Origin: Fumia xinanensis
Lineage (GTDB): Bacteria; Bacillota; Clostridia; Oscillospirales; Ruminococcaceae
Assembly (NCBI RefSeq): GCF_014384905.1
Contig: NZ_JACRSV010000002.1
Span: 372,001 to 436,000 of the forward strand
Direction: 5' to 3'
Length of the DNA: 64,000 bases
The notes below the pieces were generated by a model that searched no databases, was not told the DNA's origin, and saw nothing but the letters and a program-made list of their open reading frames with translations. The stretch's first letter is position 1. Each line of letters opens with the position of its first letter. Of the stretch, positions 51,501 to 59,202 are shown in pieces. A program made the position numbers and the translations under genes.

Positions 51501-53931
51501 GTGTTCCAAAGCGGGTACTCCTTATATTCTCGATGAGGACGGCTCTCGCAATCTGGCGATGGGAACTTCCTACACCTATTTCCCAGAGGGGGCGACTAAC
51601 AGCTACTCTGATGCCACAATGACAAGGTTGACTGACGGCGTTCAAGGCAGCGCCTCCTTCGGCGACGGCAAATGGGTCGGCTTCAACCGCACCGACTGCG
51701 CGATTGCAGGAGATATTATCCGCAGCGCCAAGCAAATCCGCTCTATTATTGTGGATTTAAATGACTTGAAAACCATCAAATCCGTTACCTACGGCAATGC
51801 TGTAAACAAAGGAGCAGGAATTCCCAATCCAGCAAATACCAAGCTCTTTGTTTCGGTAGACGGTGAAAAATGGCTGCCGATGACCAAGAGCACATCAGCT
51901 GGCAAAGCGGTTCCAGACGGAAGATACACCTATGGGTGGCACAACGAGGACATTTCTGAAAACGGCGCAACCATCATTGACTTGCTTCCGGAAAACGAGA
52001 TGATTATCGCTAGATATGTCCGGCTGGAAGTAGAAGTAACGGGATGGACCTTTGTTGATGAAATTACGGTACAGGGTTACGACGAACTGAAGAGCGGTGT
52101 GGCTTATGCAGACAACGGTACCGTGGCTTTGGACGGTCAATTCCTGCAAACAGGGGAAAATACCGGCGATGTCCAAGATATGGTACTCTGCTACACCGGC
52201 TGGTATGGATTTGACGCTGAAGGCGGCGAGGCTGTAGGCGATTTAACGTTGACTAAACTGCGTCCGCTGCTGACCTATATCGACGAGAATAACAAAGCGG
52301 TAGATACTATGTTTGACACCGTGCTGCTGCTGGCGCTAAAATCCCAATACGGCCGCTATTATGCCGACAGCAGTCAGGCGCTAGCAAATGCCACTGACTG
52401 GCATTGGTTTATGGATAAGACCTTTGATGAGGGCGGTGACATGGACACTCTGAACGAAGCGGCAAGAATCGCTTCTGGGGAGCTTAACGACCCCAACTAT
52501 AAGGTCAAGATGGTTTTGATGTACCCGACCGCTTACAATAAAGAACAGCCAAAATTCGGTTCTCTGGACGGAGAGCGGAATCTCACCTTCCGAACCGAAG
52601 ATGATTATGATTACGCTCTTAATTGGTGGATCAACGAGGCCCTCAGCCGTTTTGAAGCGGGCAACTACGAATACATCGATTTTGTGGGATTTTATTGGCT
52701 GCATGAGGGTGCGGACGACGTTGTGTCAGAACAGCGGATCATGAAATTCAACGATGCTGTTCATGAAAAAGGAATGAAAACTTACTGGATTCCTTATTGG
52801 AACGCTTCCGGTACCTCCAGCGCTCATAACTACGGTTTCGATGCCACTGCATTGCAGCCCAACCACTTCTTCACCTACCGTGCCAACCAATCCGCCTATC
52901 TGCCCGGCACTATGGCAGAGCCTGTGAAGAACGGAAACCCGCTGATGGACACCTTCGCCTTCCGAATCAAGACCTTGGGCCTTGGTGCAGAGTTTGAAAT
53001 TGAAGGCGACGCGTTCACGCAGGCAATCAAGTACAACGTTTTCCTCGATTATTTGAATAACGCAGAAAAACATGGATATGACGGTCCTGGAGTTTACCGC
53101 AACTGGTATTTGGACCGGCCGTTTGCACAGTCTGCCTACTCCGGAAATGCAGTAGTCCGTTCTATTTACGAATACTCTTATCAGCTGATGAAAGGCACCT
53201 ATACCCAGAAGGAGTATATCGATCCTAAAGACTTCCCTACAGATCCCGATTTTGGCGGATTGTGGAGAGGCGATGGTGTAACAGGCGGCGGCTCCATCGG
53301 CGGCGGTTCTGGTTCCGGCGGAGGCGGAAGTGTCACCCCGAAACCCGATGATAAACCGGATCCCGAAACTCCTCCCACCGGCGACGACAACTACACCTGG
53401 GAAGAGACCGACGACGGCTACAAGCTGAAAGACGCTGACGGCGAGTATGTCACCGGCTGGGCCAAAGTGTCCGGCAAGTGGTATTATCTGGGCACAGACG
53501 GCATCCGGGCTACCGGCTGGCAGAAAGTCGATAACAAGTGGTACTATCTGAAATCCGACGGCGTGATGGCGACAGGCTGGCTCAAACTGGGCAACACCTG
53601 GTACTTCCTGAACGCAGGCGGCGTGATGCAGACCGGCTGGCTCTACAACGGAGGCGTATGGTACTACCTCTACAGTTGGGGCGGCATGGCAAACTCCGGC
53701 TGGGTACAGGTAGGAAACACCTGGTACTATATGAGAGGCAACGGCGCAATGATGACCGGTTGGCTGCAGCAGGGAAATACCTGGTACTACCTGAAAGAAA
53801 GCGGAGCCATGGCAACTGGCTGGAACTGGGTAAATGCTAAATGCTACTACTTTAACGCCAGCGGCAAAATGGCGGCAAACACCACCGTAGGCGGTTACAA
53901 GTTAGACGCTTCCGGCGCGTGGGTCAAGTAG
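48538..53931 (+). CDS. Secreted multi-discoidin, DUF4855 and cell-wall-binding protein
   Basis: A 1797-residue surface protein. Signal peptide about 1-41 (ending VSAAEQ). F5/8-type (discoidin-like) domains by eye at about 44-204, 307-477, 496-640, 658-811, 824-987 and 1003-1183, each with an LTDG motif and a closing DEIEL/DEV strand. An Ig-like domain is at 206-300. Residues about 1210-1563 match my picture of DUF4855 (GFYWLHEGADD, LMYPTAYN), a glycosidase-like barrel. A Gly-Ser linker (1575-1610) leads to about eight choline-binding-type repeats (GWxxxxxxWYYL) to the end. It probably binds host or microbial glycans while held on the cell wall. AGGAG precedes the ATG. Confidence 0.85.
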   Translation: MFTKFFKRRLASCLCFVLAATCIVSSLPPGITGGGYQVSAAEQHERNWALGASYEMQYKNHHDYDDPDFTKLTDGQYTNGYTNTLLVFGCRWDTGYITMDLGHPRTLSRVVISGYEQQDIGIGIMPEILVEYYDEEAGDWKLGTTWNNSPHFTGNKNDGPGIGYGSYKEERDVNFTASRIRFTLKGMENGWISYDEIELYGPVDETIPSIPIFEQNLSRDKGVALGGETSLSVSLKPMEIGMGTITYDWYKDGVKIEGVDSDTLTITDAAFEDAGSYYVVVTNTIGDLTETVTSNTCSLVVQEASKDSLLYGIPFTTSMTYGDANKGEGNYIERDPSMPAATMLTDGMRSDGNVGSIYTAYYNKGYGSLSYADFVFDMGEMKQFEQLNLSTLGGASGIFGPSRFQVYISSSAGEEPTWKLIHDVELAEDLGVHEYIYKTNGGKIAARQIKINVFFSKKQLQNWIGLDEIELLQTADGREPDGIFSTGGYVPADKDNIVSWGKTYSVNKNSEDDPDLIALTDGRTGDELLNNWINYPASSGNLEVVIDLGAATAFEQVDANFLYNAEGAARWPQWIRAEYSNDGSNWKSVGQVDLGSPAADETEIAHGQIVAEQPISARYVKLTVPNSDAIALDDVMVLKHKTFIVAPQEPDVTVDPSNLAYGRPYTTAWPANASYPDDNYKLTNGKRGRLAYNDPEWVGYHMNDGKKEGLTDFYATIDLGSVQSFEQVKVGSLRQQGPGISSPTAMKVEYSSDMQNWSTLSDDALNYEGDSVNRYVATADKAISGRYVRVHIVGVSWFFIDEIEVLQVADDNPDANENPDYGAELNLLRGNNTYTISQKPAINNLGGLLTDGKYGVTYTQYDQNWMGFTTPGHVVMDFDLRALSSVSQIIVSSRKDSGNKQTIPENLTIFASSNGVDWINLASLSGVRPADGENVNLTWDASVNKFPNPYFDDAEYAYIRYIRVEFDVPAGGNAVYLDEVKAIGKLGQCSKAGTPYILDEDGSRNLAMGTSYTYFPEGATNSYSDATMTRLTDGVQGSASFGDGKWVGFNRTDCAIAGDIIRSAKQIRSIIVDLNDLKTIKSVTYGNAVNKGAGIPNPANTKLFVSVDGEKWLPMTKSTSAGKAVPDGRYTYGWHNEDISENGATIIDLLPENEMIIARYVRLEVEVTGWTFVDEITVQGYDELKSGVAYADNGTVALDGQFLQTGENTGDVQDMVLCYTGWYGFDAEGGEAVGDLTLTKLRPLLTYIDENNKAVDTMFDTVLLLALKSQYGRYYADSSQALANATDWHWFMDKTFDEGGDMDTLNEAARIASGELNDPNYKVKMVLMYPTAYNKEQPKFGSLDGERNLTFRTEDDYDYALNWWINEALSRFEAGNYEYIDFVGFYWLHEGADDVVSEQRIMKFNDAVHEKGMKTYWIPYWNASGTSSAHNYGFDATALQPNHFFTYRANQSAYLPGTMAEPVKNGNPLMDTFAFRIKTLGLGAEFEIEGDAFTQAIKYNVFLDYLNNAEKHGYDGPGVYRNWYLDRPFAQSAYSGNAVVRSIYEYSYQLMKGTYTQKEYIDPKDFPTDPDFGGLWRGDGVTGGGSIGGGSGSGGGGSVTPKPDDKPDPETPPTGDDNYTWEETDDGYKLKDADGEYVTGWAKVSGKWYYLGTDGIRATGWQKVDNKWYYLKSDGVMATGWLKLGNTWYFLNAGGVMQTGWLYNGGVWYYLYSWGGMANSGWVQVGNTWYYMRGNGAMMTGWLQQGNTWYYLKESGAMATGWNWVNAKCYYFNASGKMAANTTVGGYKLDASGAWVK
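53449..53880 (+). repeat. Cell-wall-binding repeat array (about 60 bp units)
   Basis: About seven units of 60 bases coding for ATGWxxxxNxWYYLxxxGxM-type repeats at the C-terminus of the giant surface protein. This is protein-level repetition, subject to recombination. Confidence 0.85.
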
Positions 53932-54012
53932 CCCTTAAGGATTTGCTAATAACGATAGCAGTTGCCGTTTTCGTATCGGCCTGTATTCGTTAAATCTCCT
54001 TCATCTCCTATA

Positions 54013-54080
54013 TTTGAGAGCGATAATCTCCTCAGCTCTCAAAAACAAAACCGGCTGGTTTCTTCCAGCCGGTTTTGCCT
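54013..54080 (+). terminator. Terminator after the giant surface protein gene
   Basis: Two hairpins: TTTGAGAGC/GCTCTCAAA (54013-54043) and AAAACCGGCTGG/CCAGCCGGTTTT (54047-54058, 54065-54076), the latter a 12-bp perfect stem ending in T4 and more T residues. It also serves the convergent operon. Confidence 0.85.
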
Positions 54081-54114
54081 TGTTTATAAAGAGGTTTAGA
54101 AACTGTTTTTCCTG

Positions 54115-55815
54115 CTATTTCTCAATTGCTAAGCCGCAGGGATGGGCAGGAGCGGTGTCGAATCCACCGTTTTGTTTGACCAGGTCGTAGAACCGCCAGC
54201 CGCCGGAAAGGTTATAGCAGTCGTAGCCGTGGCCGCTGAGAATCCGGCAGGCGATATAGCTGCGAAGGCCGCTCTGGCAGTTGACGTAGACAGGTTTTGA
54301 AGGGTCCAGCTCACTGAGATGTTCCCGCAAAACGTCCACCGGGATGTGGAGGGTGCCGTCGATGTGGCCGCGGGCGTATTCCTCGTCGGTGCGGGTGTCC
54401 AGCAGGGTAACGCTGCCGTCTTTGGGGAGGGCGGGAACGTCGTGCCAATGGTACTGCTTGACGGTGCCGTCCAAGACGTTAACAGCGGCGAAGCCCGCCA
54501 TGTTCACCGGGTCTTTGGCGGAAGAGTAGGGGGGAGCGTAGGAAAGCTCCAGCTCTTCTAAATCATAGACCGTCATACCGGCCCGGATAGCGGTTGCTAA
54601 AACATCGATCCGTTTGTCCACGCCCTCGAACCCGACGATCTGCGCTCCCAGGACTTTGCCGCTTTGGGGGTCGAAGAGGGTTTTCACCGTCATATTGCTG
54701 GCACCGGGGTAATAGGTGGCGTGGCTGGCTGTAAAGGTAATTACCTTGTCATATTCGATTCCCGCTTTTTTAGCGGCGTCTTCATTGATTCCGGTGGCCG
54801 CCACCGTCATGTCGAAGAGCTTGAGGACCGACGAGCCCTGGGAACCTTTGTACCGGCTATCCCGGCCGCAGATGTTGTCGGCGGCGATACGGCCCTGTTT
54901 GTTGGCGGGGCCGGCCAGGGGAATGAGGGTTTCCGACCCGGTGACAAAATGGCGGACTTCCACCGCGTCGCCCACGGCGTAGATGTCGGGAATAGAGGTT
55001 TCCATCCGGTCGTTGACGGCGATAGAGCCCCGCTGGCCCAGCCGCAGTCCCGCTTCTTTGGCCAGATGTGTCTCCGGGGTGACGCCGATAGCGAGAATGA
55101 CCATATCGGACGTGAGGGTCCGGCCTTTGTCCAAAATGGTGCGCAGGCCGTCGTCAGCAGGCTCAAAGCCTTCTACCGAGCTGCCCAAAAACAGGCTGAC
55201 GCCCTTGTCTTTCAGGTAGGCGTGAACGCCGCAGGCCATGTCGTAGTCAATGGGGGACATGACTTGATTTAAACGCTCCACCACCGTCACCGACAGGCCC
55301 AGATGGGTCAGGTTTTCCGCCATCTCAAGGCCGATGAAGCCGCCGCCCACGACCACCGCTCTTTTAGGTGCGTTTTCTTCCACGAACCGGTGGATGCGGA
55401 AGGTGTCCTCCACTGAGCGGAGGGTAAAAATCCTCTCATGGTTGATGCCGGGGAGGTTCGGGCGCACCGGTTTTGCGCCGGGGGAGAGGATCAGCTTGTC
55501 GTAGCTTTCCTCGTATGTGGTGCCGTCGCTGAGGCGGCGGACGGTGACTGATTTCTGTTCCGGGCGGATGGCGAGCACTTCGTTCTGTACCCGGACGTCT
55601 ACATTGAACCGGCGCTTGAAGCTCTCCGGCGTCTGTAGGGTCAGGGCCTTTTCGTTTTGGATGGTCCCGCCGATGTAATAGGGGAGGCCGCAGTTGGCGT
55701 AAGAGACGTAACCGCTCCGTTCCAGTACGATGATTTGGGCGTTTTCGTCCAAACGGCGCAGTCGGGCCGCCGCGGTGGCGCCACCCGCCACTCCTCCGAT
55801 GATGACAACTTTCAT
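54115..55815 (-). CDS. CoA-disulfide reductase-like flavoprotein with rhodanese domain
   Basis: A 566-residue protein. FAD binding IIGGVAGGATAAARLRRL at 5-22, the redox Cys42 in SYANCGLPYYIGG, NAD binding VVGGGFIGLEMAENL, and YAVGDAVEV are those of CoA-disulfide/polysulfide reductases. Residues about 460-566 are a rhodanese domain with its active Cys in YVNCQSGLRSYIACRIL. Such fusions reduce CoA-disulfides, persulfides or polysulfides with NAD(P)H. It is the last gene of a unit with a rhodanese and a thioredoxin (four-base overlaps), so a sulfane-sulfur or thiol-stress role is likely. Confidence 0.9.
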   Translation of the reverse strand: MKVVIIGGVAGGATAAARLRRLDENAQIIVLERSGYVSYANCGLPYYIGGTIQNEKALTLQTPESFKRRFNVDVRVQNEVLAIRPEQKSVTVRRLSDGTTYEESYDKLILSPGAKPVRPNLPGINHERIFTLRSVEDTFRIHRFVEENAPKRAVVVGGGFIGLEMAENLTHLGLSVTVVERLNQVMSPIDYDMACGVHAYLKDKGVSLFLGSSVEGFEPADDGLRTILDKGRTLTSDMVILAIGVTPETHLAKEAGLRLGQRGSIAVNDRMETSIPDIYAVGDAVEVRHFVTGSETLIPLAGPANKQGRIAADNICGRDSRYKGSQGSSVLKLFDMTVAATGINEDAAKKAGIEYDKVITFTASHATYYPGASNMTVKTLFDPQSGKVLGAQIVGFEGVDKRIDVLATAIRAGMTVYDLEELELSYAPPYSSAKDPVNMAGFAAVNVLDGTVKQYHWHDVPALPKDGSVTLLDTRTDEEYARGHIDGTLHIPVDVLREHLSELDPSKPVYVNCQSGLRSYIACRILSGHGYDCYNLSGGWRFYDLVKQNGGFDTAPAHPCGLAIEK

Positions 55816-56132
55816 GCCGATTCTCCTTCCGCGATTTCACCGCGCCAGGATAAAATCCCGCCGATGTTTCGCACGTTTTTGTAGCCCATCTGTTCAAACA
55901 GAGCGCAGGCCCGGGCGCTCCGGCTGCCGCTGCGGCAATAGACATAGAGGCGGGCCTCCGGGCTGGGAGCTACGGCCTTTATGGCGTCCGTCCGGCCCAG
56001 GGGGAGGTTCACGCTGCCCGGAATGTGGCCTTCATCGTATTCCTCCGGGGTGCGGACGTCGATGAGGAGGCCGTCTGTGCGGCGGGCCTCCTCCACCCAG
56101 TCTGTGATGGATTTACGGGAAAACAGGTTCAT
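55812..56132 (-). CDS. Single-domain rhodanese
   Basis: A 106-residue sulfurtransferase. It has LLIDVRTPEEYDEGHIPGSVNLP and the active-site loop YVYCRSGSRS with Cys66. It would carry sulfane sulfur between donors and acceptors in the cytosol. The gene overlaps its neighbours by ATGA at both ends, so thioredoxin, rhodanese and flavoprotein are made together. Confidence 0.92.
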   Translation of the reverse strand: MNLFSRKSITDWVEEARRTDGLLIDVRTPEEYDEGHIPGSVNLPLGRTDAIKAVAPSPEARLYVYCRSGSRSARACALFEQMGYKNVRNIGGILSWRGEIAEGESA

Positions 56133-56440
56133 CCGATCATCTCCTCCACCGCGTCTTTGGACCGCATGCCCACCGATTTGGCGGAAACTTTGCCGCCTTT
56201 GATGAGGATGAGGGTGGGGATGCTGGTGACGCCGAATTCCTGAGCCAGTTCCAGCTCTTCGTCGATGTTCACTTTGCCCACTTTGACGGAATCGCCGTTT
56301 TCTTCGGCGACCTCATCGATGACCGGCGAGAACATCCGGCAGGGGCCGCACCAGGGCGCCCAGAAGTCGAGCAGCACCGGCTGGTCGGAGGAGAGGACCT
56401 CGGATTTGAAATTCTTTTTATTGATGGTTAAAGCAGACAT
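56129..56440 (-). CDS. trxA: Thioredoxin
   Basis: A 103-residue thioredoxin with the active site WCGPC (Cys31, Cys34) in DFWAPWCGPCRMF and cis-proline region SIPTLIL. It reduces disulfides, here probably persulfides formed by the co-encoded rhodanese. GAAAGGAG precedes the ATG. The upstream promoter has a Crp-like site. Confidence 0.95.
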   Translation of the reverse strand: MSALTINKKNFKSEVLSSDQPVLLDFWAPWCGPCRMFSPVIDEVAEENGDSVKVGKVNIDEELELAQEFGVTSIPTLILIKGGKVSAKSVGMRSKDAVEEMIG

Positions 56441-56477
56441 AGTAAATGCTCCTTTCGGTAACTGTGTTTTCGGTTTA

Positions 56478-56525
56478 TGAGCCTATTATACGCCTGCTTT
56501 TTTTCGATTACCGTGACTTTATCAC
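56478..56525 (-). promoter_or_regulatory. Class II Crp/Fnr-type promoter of the thioredoxin operon
   Basis: On the - strand a perfect TATAAT (56490-56485) lacks a -35. GTGATAAAGTCAC (56525-56513), an inverted repeat, has its centre 29 bases before the TATAAT, near -41. That is the standard place of a class II activator site. The regulator gene next door has a Crp-type recognition helix. Confidence 0.65.
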
Positions 56526-56531
56526 ATAGGC

Positions 56532-57200
56532 CTAACGGAGGCTTTCCTGAGCGAGTCCACGGAGCTTTTTTTCGTCGGCAATGGTGATGCTGCCACGGGA
56601 GAGGGTCACGGCCCCCTCGGAATGGAGGTATTTGAGCATCCGGGTCACCACCTCCCGGGCGCTTCCCAGGTGGCGGGCGATGGCGTCGTGGGTGATTTTC
56701 AGCTCGGTTGCGCCGGTCAGGGCGCTTTCTTCCAGGAGAAAGGCCGCCAGCCGGGAATCGAGGCGCTTGTAGAGAATCTGGTCCATGAGCCACATCACGT
56801 CGGAAAACCGGGCGGAGATGAGTTCGTTGGTGTAGTTGGCTACCGGAGCGGATTCCTGCATCAGGTGGTGGTAGACCTTTGTGGGGATTTTATAGAAGGT
56901 GGTGTCCTGTTCTGCTTCGATAGAGATGTCGAACTGGATGCTGTTGAGCATACAGGAGGCGGAAAACAGGCAGATGTCCCGGCTCAAAAGCCGGTAGAGG
57001 GTGATTTCCTTTCCCTCGTCGGAGAGAATGAAGGCTCTTAGCTGCCCCGAAACGATCAGCAGCAGCCCCACGCAGTCCTCCGAGCCGTTGTGGACGATGG
57101 TGCCCCTTTGGACCCGGTGGGTGGTGGCGGCCCGGGAGAGGGTTTCCCTCTGGGTAGGAGTGAGTTTTTGCCAAAAGGGCAGGTAGGTTTCGATGGACAT
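56532..57200 (-). CDS. Crp/Fnr-family transcriptional regulator
   Basis: A 222-residue regulator. The cyclic-nucleotide-type beta-roll occupies about 10-115, a dimer helix 120-150, and the winged helix-turn-helix 165-210 (ITHDAIARHLGSAREVVTRMLKYL). The RExxxR in the recognition helix is that of Crp rather than Fnr and fits a GTGA half-site, which is present before trxA. Several cysteines (near 43 and 78-84, CLFSASC) could sense thiols or oxygen, but there is no classical Fnr cluster motif. The ATG at 57200 follows GAGGAGG; the frame open further upstream is unlikely to be used. Confidence 0.88.
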   Translation of the reverse strand: MSIETYLPFWQKLTPTQRETLSRAATTHRVQRGTIVHNGSEDCVGLLLIVSGQLRAFILSDEGKEITLYRLLSRDICLFSASCMLNSIQFDISIEAEQDTTFYKIPTKVYHHLMQESAPVANYTNELISARFSDVMWLMDQILYKRLDSRLAAFLLEESALTGATELKITHDAIARHLGSAREVVTRMLKYLHSEGAVTLSRGSITIADEKKLRGLAQESLR

Positions 57201-57233
57201 GGCGGCGCCTCCTCGGTACACATTGAAAATACC

Positions 57234-57365
57234 TTTATTGTACCACATTTTAGTCCTATACAAGAAGTCCGGTTTTGCCGCCGTTGAGCGAGCAAAATTG
57301 AGGACGAAGTCCTCAAAGGGCTTCTTCGGCGATAAACGCAGTTTACCTGCGTTTATTGTACCACA
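57234..57365. repeat. 14-bp direct repeat and hairpins upstream of the Crp/Fnr gene
   Basis: TTTATTGTACCACA occurs at 57234-57247 and 57352-57365, 118 bases apart. Read on the - strand each contains TACAAT, a possible -10. Between them are two hairpins (TTGAGGAC/GTCCTCAA and AAACGCAG/CTGCGTTT type). It looks like a duplicated or inserted promoter segment; it fills most of the 307-base gap. Confidence 0.5.
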
Positions 57366-57455
57366 ATTGGAGGGAAAAAGAAGCGGATTTTGACGATTTT
57401 TCGAAAAATCCAATGGGCGGCTCTTTCCTTATATAATAAAGAATCAGGTTTTCCA

Positions 57456-57494
57456 AAAAGAAAAACCGGACGAACGCTTTTGCGCTTCGCCCGG
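57456..57494 (-). terminator. Terminator of the LysM-CAP gene
   Basis: On the - strand CCGGGCGAAGCGC and GCGTTCGTCCGG form a stem with AAAA loop and one bulge, followed by TTTTTCTTTTT. Confidence 0.8.
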
Positions 57495-57506
57495 CAGTTT
57501 TGTTTT

Positions 57507-58118
57507 TTAACCGATGAACATCTGGGTCCAGTAATTGCCGCTGGCCACGTATCCGACGCCGATTTGGGTAAAACTGGGGTTTAAGATGTTTTTCCGGTGT
57601 CCCTCAGAGTTCATCCAGCCCTTGATTACCGCTTCGGGGGTGCTGTAGCCGTAGGCGATGTTTTCGCCGGCGGTTTTATAGGAAATTCCGAAGCTTTTCA
57701 TCATGTCGAAGGGAGAACCGTAGGTGGGGCTGGTGTGGGAAAAGTATTTTTTATCTTTCATGTCCTGAGATTTGTAGCGGGCGACTCGGCTCAGCTCCCA
57801 GTTGGCGGTGAATTTGCGAAGCCCGTTCTGAACCCGAATCTCATTGACCAGGTCGATGACCTTCTGCTCGTAGGACGAGACGGAGGCATCCAGGGTGGGG
57901 ACGGTGACGGCCTGTCCGGGGTAGATCAGGTCGGGGTTTTTGATCTGAGGGTTTGCCGAGATGATTTCGCTGGTGCCGACTTGGTATTTTACGGCGATTT
58001 TCCAAAGGGTGTCGCCGGAGACGACGGTGTGGGTTTTCGAGGCGGCCCCTACGGGCAGCGCCATGGTGGAAAACAGTGCGGTTGCGGCCAGCAGGGCCGC
58101 GATGAATTTGCGTTTCAT
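57507..58118 (-). CDS. Secreted LysM-CAP domain protein
   Basis: A 203-residue protein. Signal peptide 1-25 (MKRKFIAALLAATALFSTMALPVGAA), one LysM peptidoglycan-binding domain at about 28-72 (HTVVSGDTLWKIAVKYQVG, NPDLIYPGQAVTVP), and a CAP/SCP domain at 80-203 (VIDLVNEIRVQNGLRKF, SHTSPTYGSPFDMM, GENIAYGY, GWMNSEGHRKNIL). This is the layout of the SafA/YkwD-like envelope and spore proteins of Clostridia. The ATG at 58118 is chosen because of the signal peptide and AAAGGAC; the frame stays open upstream through a DNA repeat. Confidence 0.9.
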   Translation of the reverse strand: MKRKFIAALLAATALFSTMALPVGAASKTHTVVSGDTLWKIAVKYQVGTSEIISANPQIKNPDLIYPGQAVTVPTLDASVSSYEQKVIDLVNEIRVQNGLRKFTANWELSRVARYKSQDMKDKKYFSHTSPTYGSPFDMMKSFGISYKTAGENIAYGYSTPEAVIKGWMNSEGHRKNILNPSFTQIGVGYVASGNYWTQMFIG

Positions 58119-58141
58119 ATTTATTTGTCCTTTCTGGAATT

Positions 58142-58360
58142 GAACGCTTGCATTCGATTGGCTTTCCTTACTGGAAATTGTACCTTTACGGCGAAGCCGT
58201 GGAGGTGCAATTTCGGCATCAAACACTTGCGTTCCATTCAAAACTTCCTTTTTGAAATTGAATCTTTGCGGAGAAGCCGTGGAGATACAATTTCGGGATC
58301 GAACGCTTGCGTTCGATCCGATTCCTTGCTGGAATTTGCGCGTTTGCGGCAGGGCGCAAG
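58142..58360. repeat. Tandem repeat of about 80 bp in the LysM-CAP leader
   Basis: Units starting at 58142, 58221 and 58301 (GAACGCTTGC, AAACACTTGC, GAACGCTTGC) have period 79-80 and 2.6 copies. Each has a GGAAATTG-like block and a GCGAAGCCGTGGAG-like block. It fills the 325-base leader between the promoter at 58451-58480 and the gene. It could fold as repeated RNA hairpins. Confidence 0.7.
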
Positions 58361-58450
58361 TCCCGCTTAAAAAATTGAGGGCGAGAAGCTGCAAAAGCTC
58401 AAATATGTACAATTTTGCGGCTTTCCGCGCCGGCTGCTTTAAGCAGGTTT

Positions 58451-58480
58451 ACTATAGCACATCTGTTGCATGGATTGCAA
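58451..58480 (-). promoter_or_regulatory. Promoter of the LysM-CAP gene
   Basis: On the - strand TTGCAA (58480-58475), 18 bases, TATAGT (58456-58451). Start near 58444, leaving a leader of about 325 bases. Confidence 0.6.
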
Positions 58481-58536
58481 AGGTAAGTTATGGAAGCAGA
58501 AAGAGAGAAAGGAGGTTTTTCCCCATCGCTGCGGGC

Positions 58537-59202
58537 TTAACCGCGGATGTCGTTTTCCACAAGGAAATTTCTGACATCCAAAAGGCTGTCCATTCGGGCC
58601 AGGCAGATTTCGAGGGTTTCTTCGGTGGGGGAGATTAGGTCTGGAATGACGATGACGGGGATCCCTGCGGCGCGGGCGGCCTGGACTCCGGCTGTGGAAT
58701 CCTCCAGGACGAGGCACTCTTCGGGCTGTGCACCCAAAAGCTCCGCCGCCTTCAAAAACAGGTCGGGAAAGGGCTTGACGTGCTCTACCATGCCGTCACA
58801 GACCACGGCGTCCATCCGGGAGAGTGCTCCGATGCCCCTCAAGTTCGCCATGGCCACCCGCTCCACATTAGAACTGGCGGCAGCCCGTCGAAGGTTTCGG
58901 CGGTCTAATTCCTCCAGAAGTTCAAAGAGACCGGGTTTGGGGCTCAAGCGGCCCTCCTGAACAGCGGCCTCATAGCGGGTCTCAAAAACGTCGTAAACGT
59001 CCTTTTGCCCGTCGATGCCTGGGTAGGTGTCGGTGAAAAGCCGGGCCCCAATCTTCTGGTCGACACCGATGGTCTGACGGTAAAAATCCAGAGTCATGTC
59101 GAGGCCCCGTTCTCGAAGAATCTCCCTAATGAGAGTAAAAGTGAGCTGTTCCGAATCTGCCATCAGCCCGTCAATGTCAAACAGGATGCATTTTGTGTTC
59201 AT
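58537..59202 (-). CDS. HAD-superfamily hydrolase (beta-phosphoglucomutase-like)
   Basis: A 221-residue enzyme. Motif I FDIDGLMADSEQ has both catalytic aspartates, motif II is AAASSNV, motif III lysine is in HVKPFPDLFLKAAELLG, and motif IV is CLVLEDSTAGVQAA. The cap domain is inserted after motif I (about 15-80). Members are phosphoglucomutases or phosphatases of small sugar phosphates. The ATG at 59202 is preferred over a GTG at 59211 because AAGGA is better placed. It lies near a PTS locus but in the other direction, so a link to sugar phosphate use is only suggestive. Confidence 0.88.
   Translation of the reverse strand: MNTKCILFDIDGLMADSEQLTFTLIREILRERGLDMTLDFYRQTIGVDQKIGARLFTDTYPGIDGQKDVYDVFETRYEAAVQEGRLSPKPGLFELLEELDRRNLRRAAASSNVERVAMANLRGIGALSRMDAVVCDGMVEHVKPFPDLFLKAAELLGAQPEECLVLEDSTAGVQAARAAGIPVIVIPDLISPTEETLEICLARMDSLLDVRNFLVENDIRG

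Noticed and set aside
53449..53880. CRISPR-like or VNTR array
   Set aside because: Units code for cell-wall-binding repeats of the surface protein.
57390..57584. 64-codon + frame between the Crp/Fnr and LysM-CAP genes
   Set aside because: It runs over a terminator and the antisense of the CAP domain; no ribosome site.
58119..58412. N-terminal extension of the LysM-CAP protein
   Set aside because: The open frame runs through a DNA repeat and would bury the signal peptide inside the protein.
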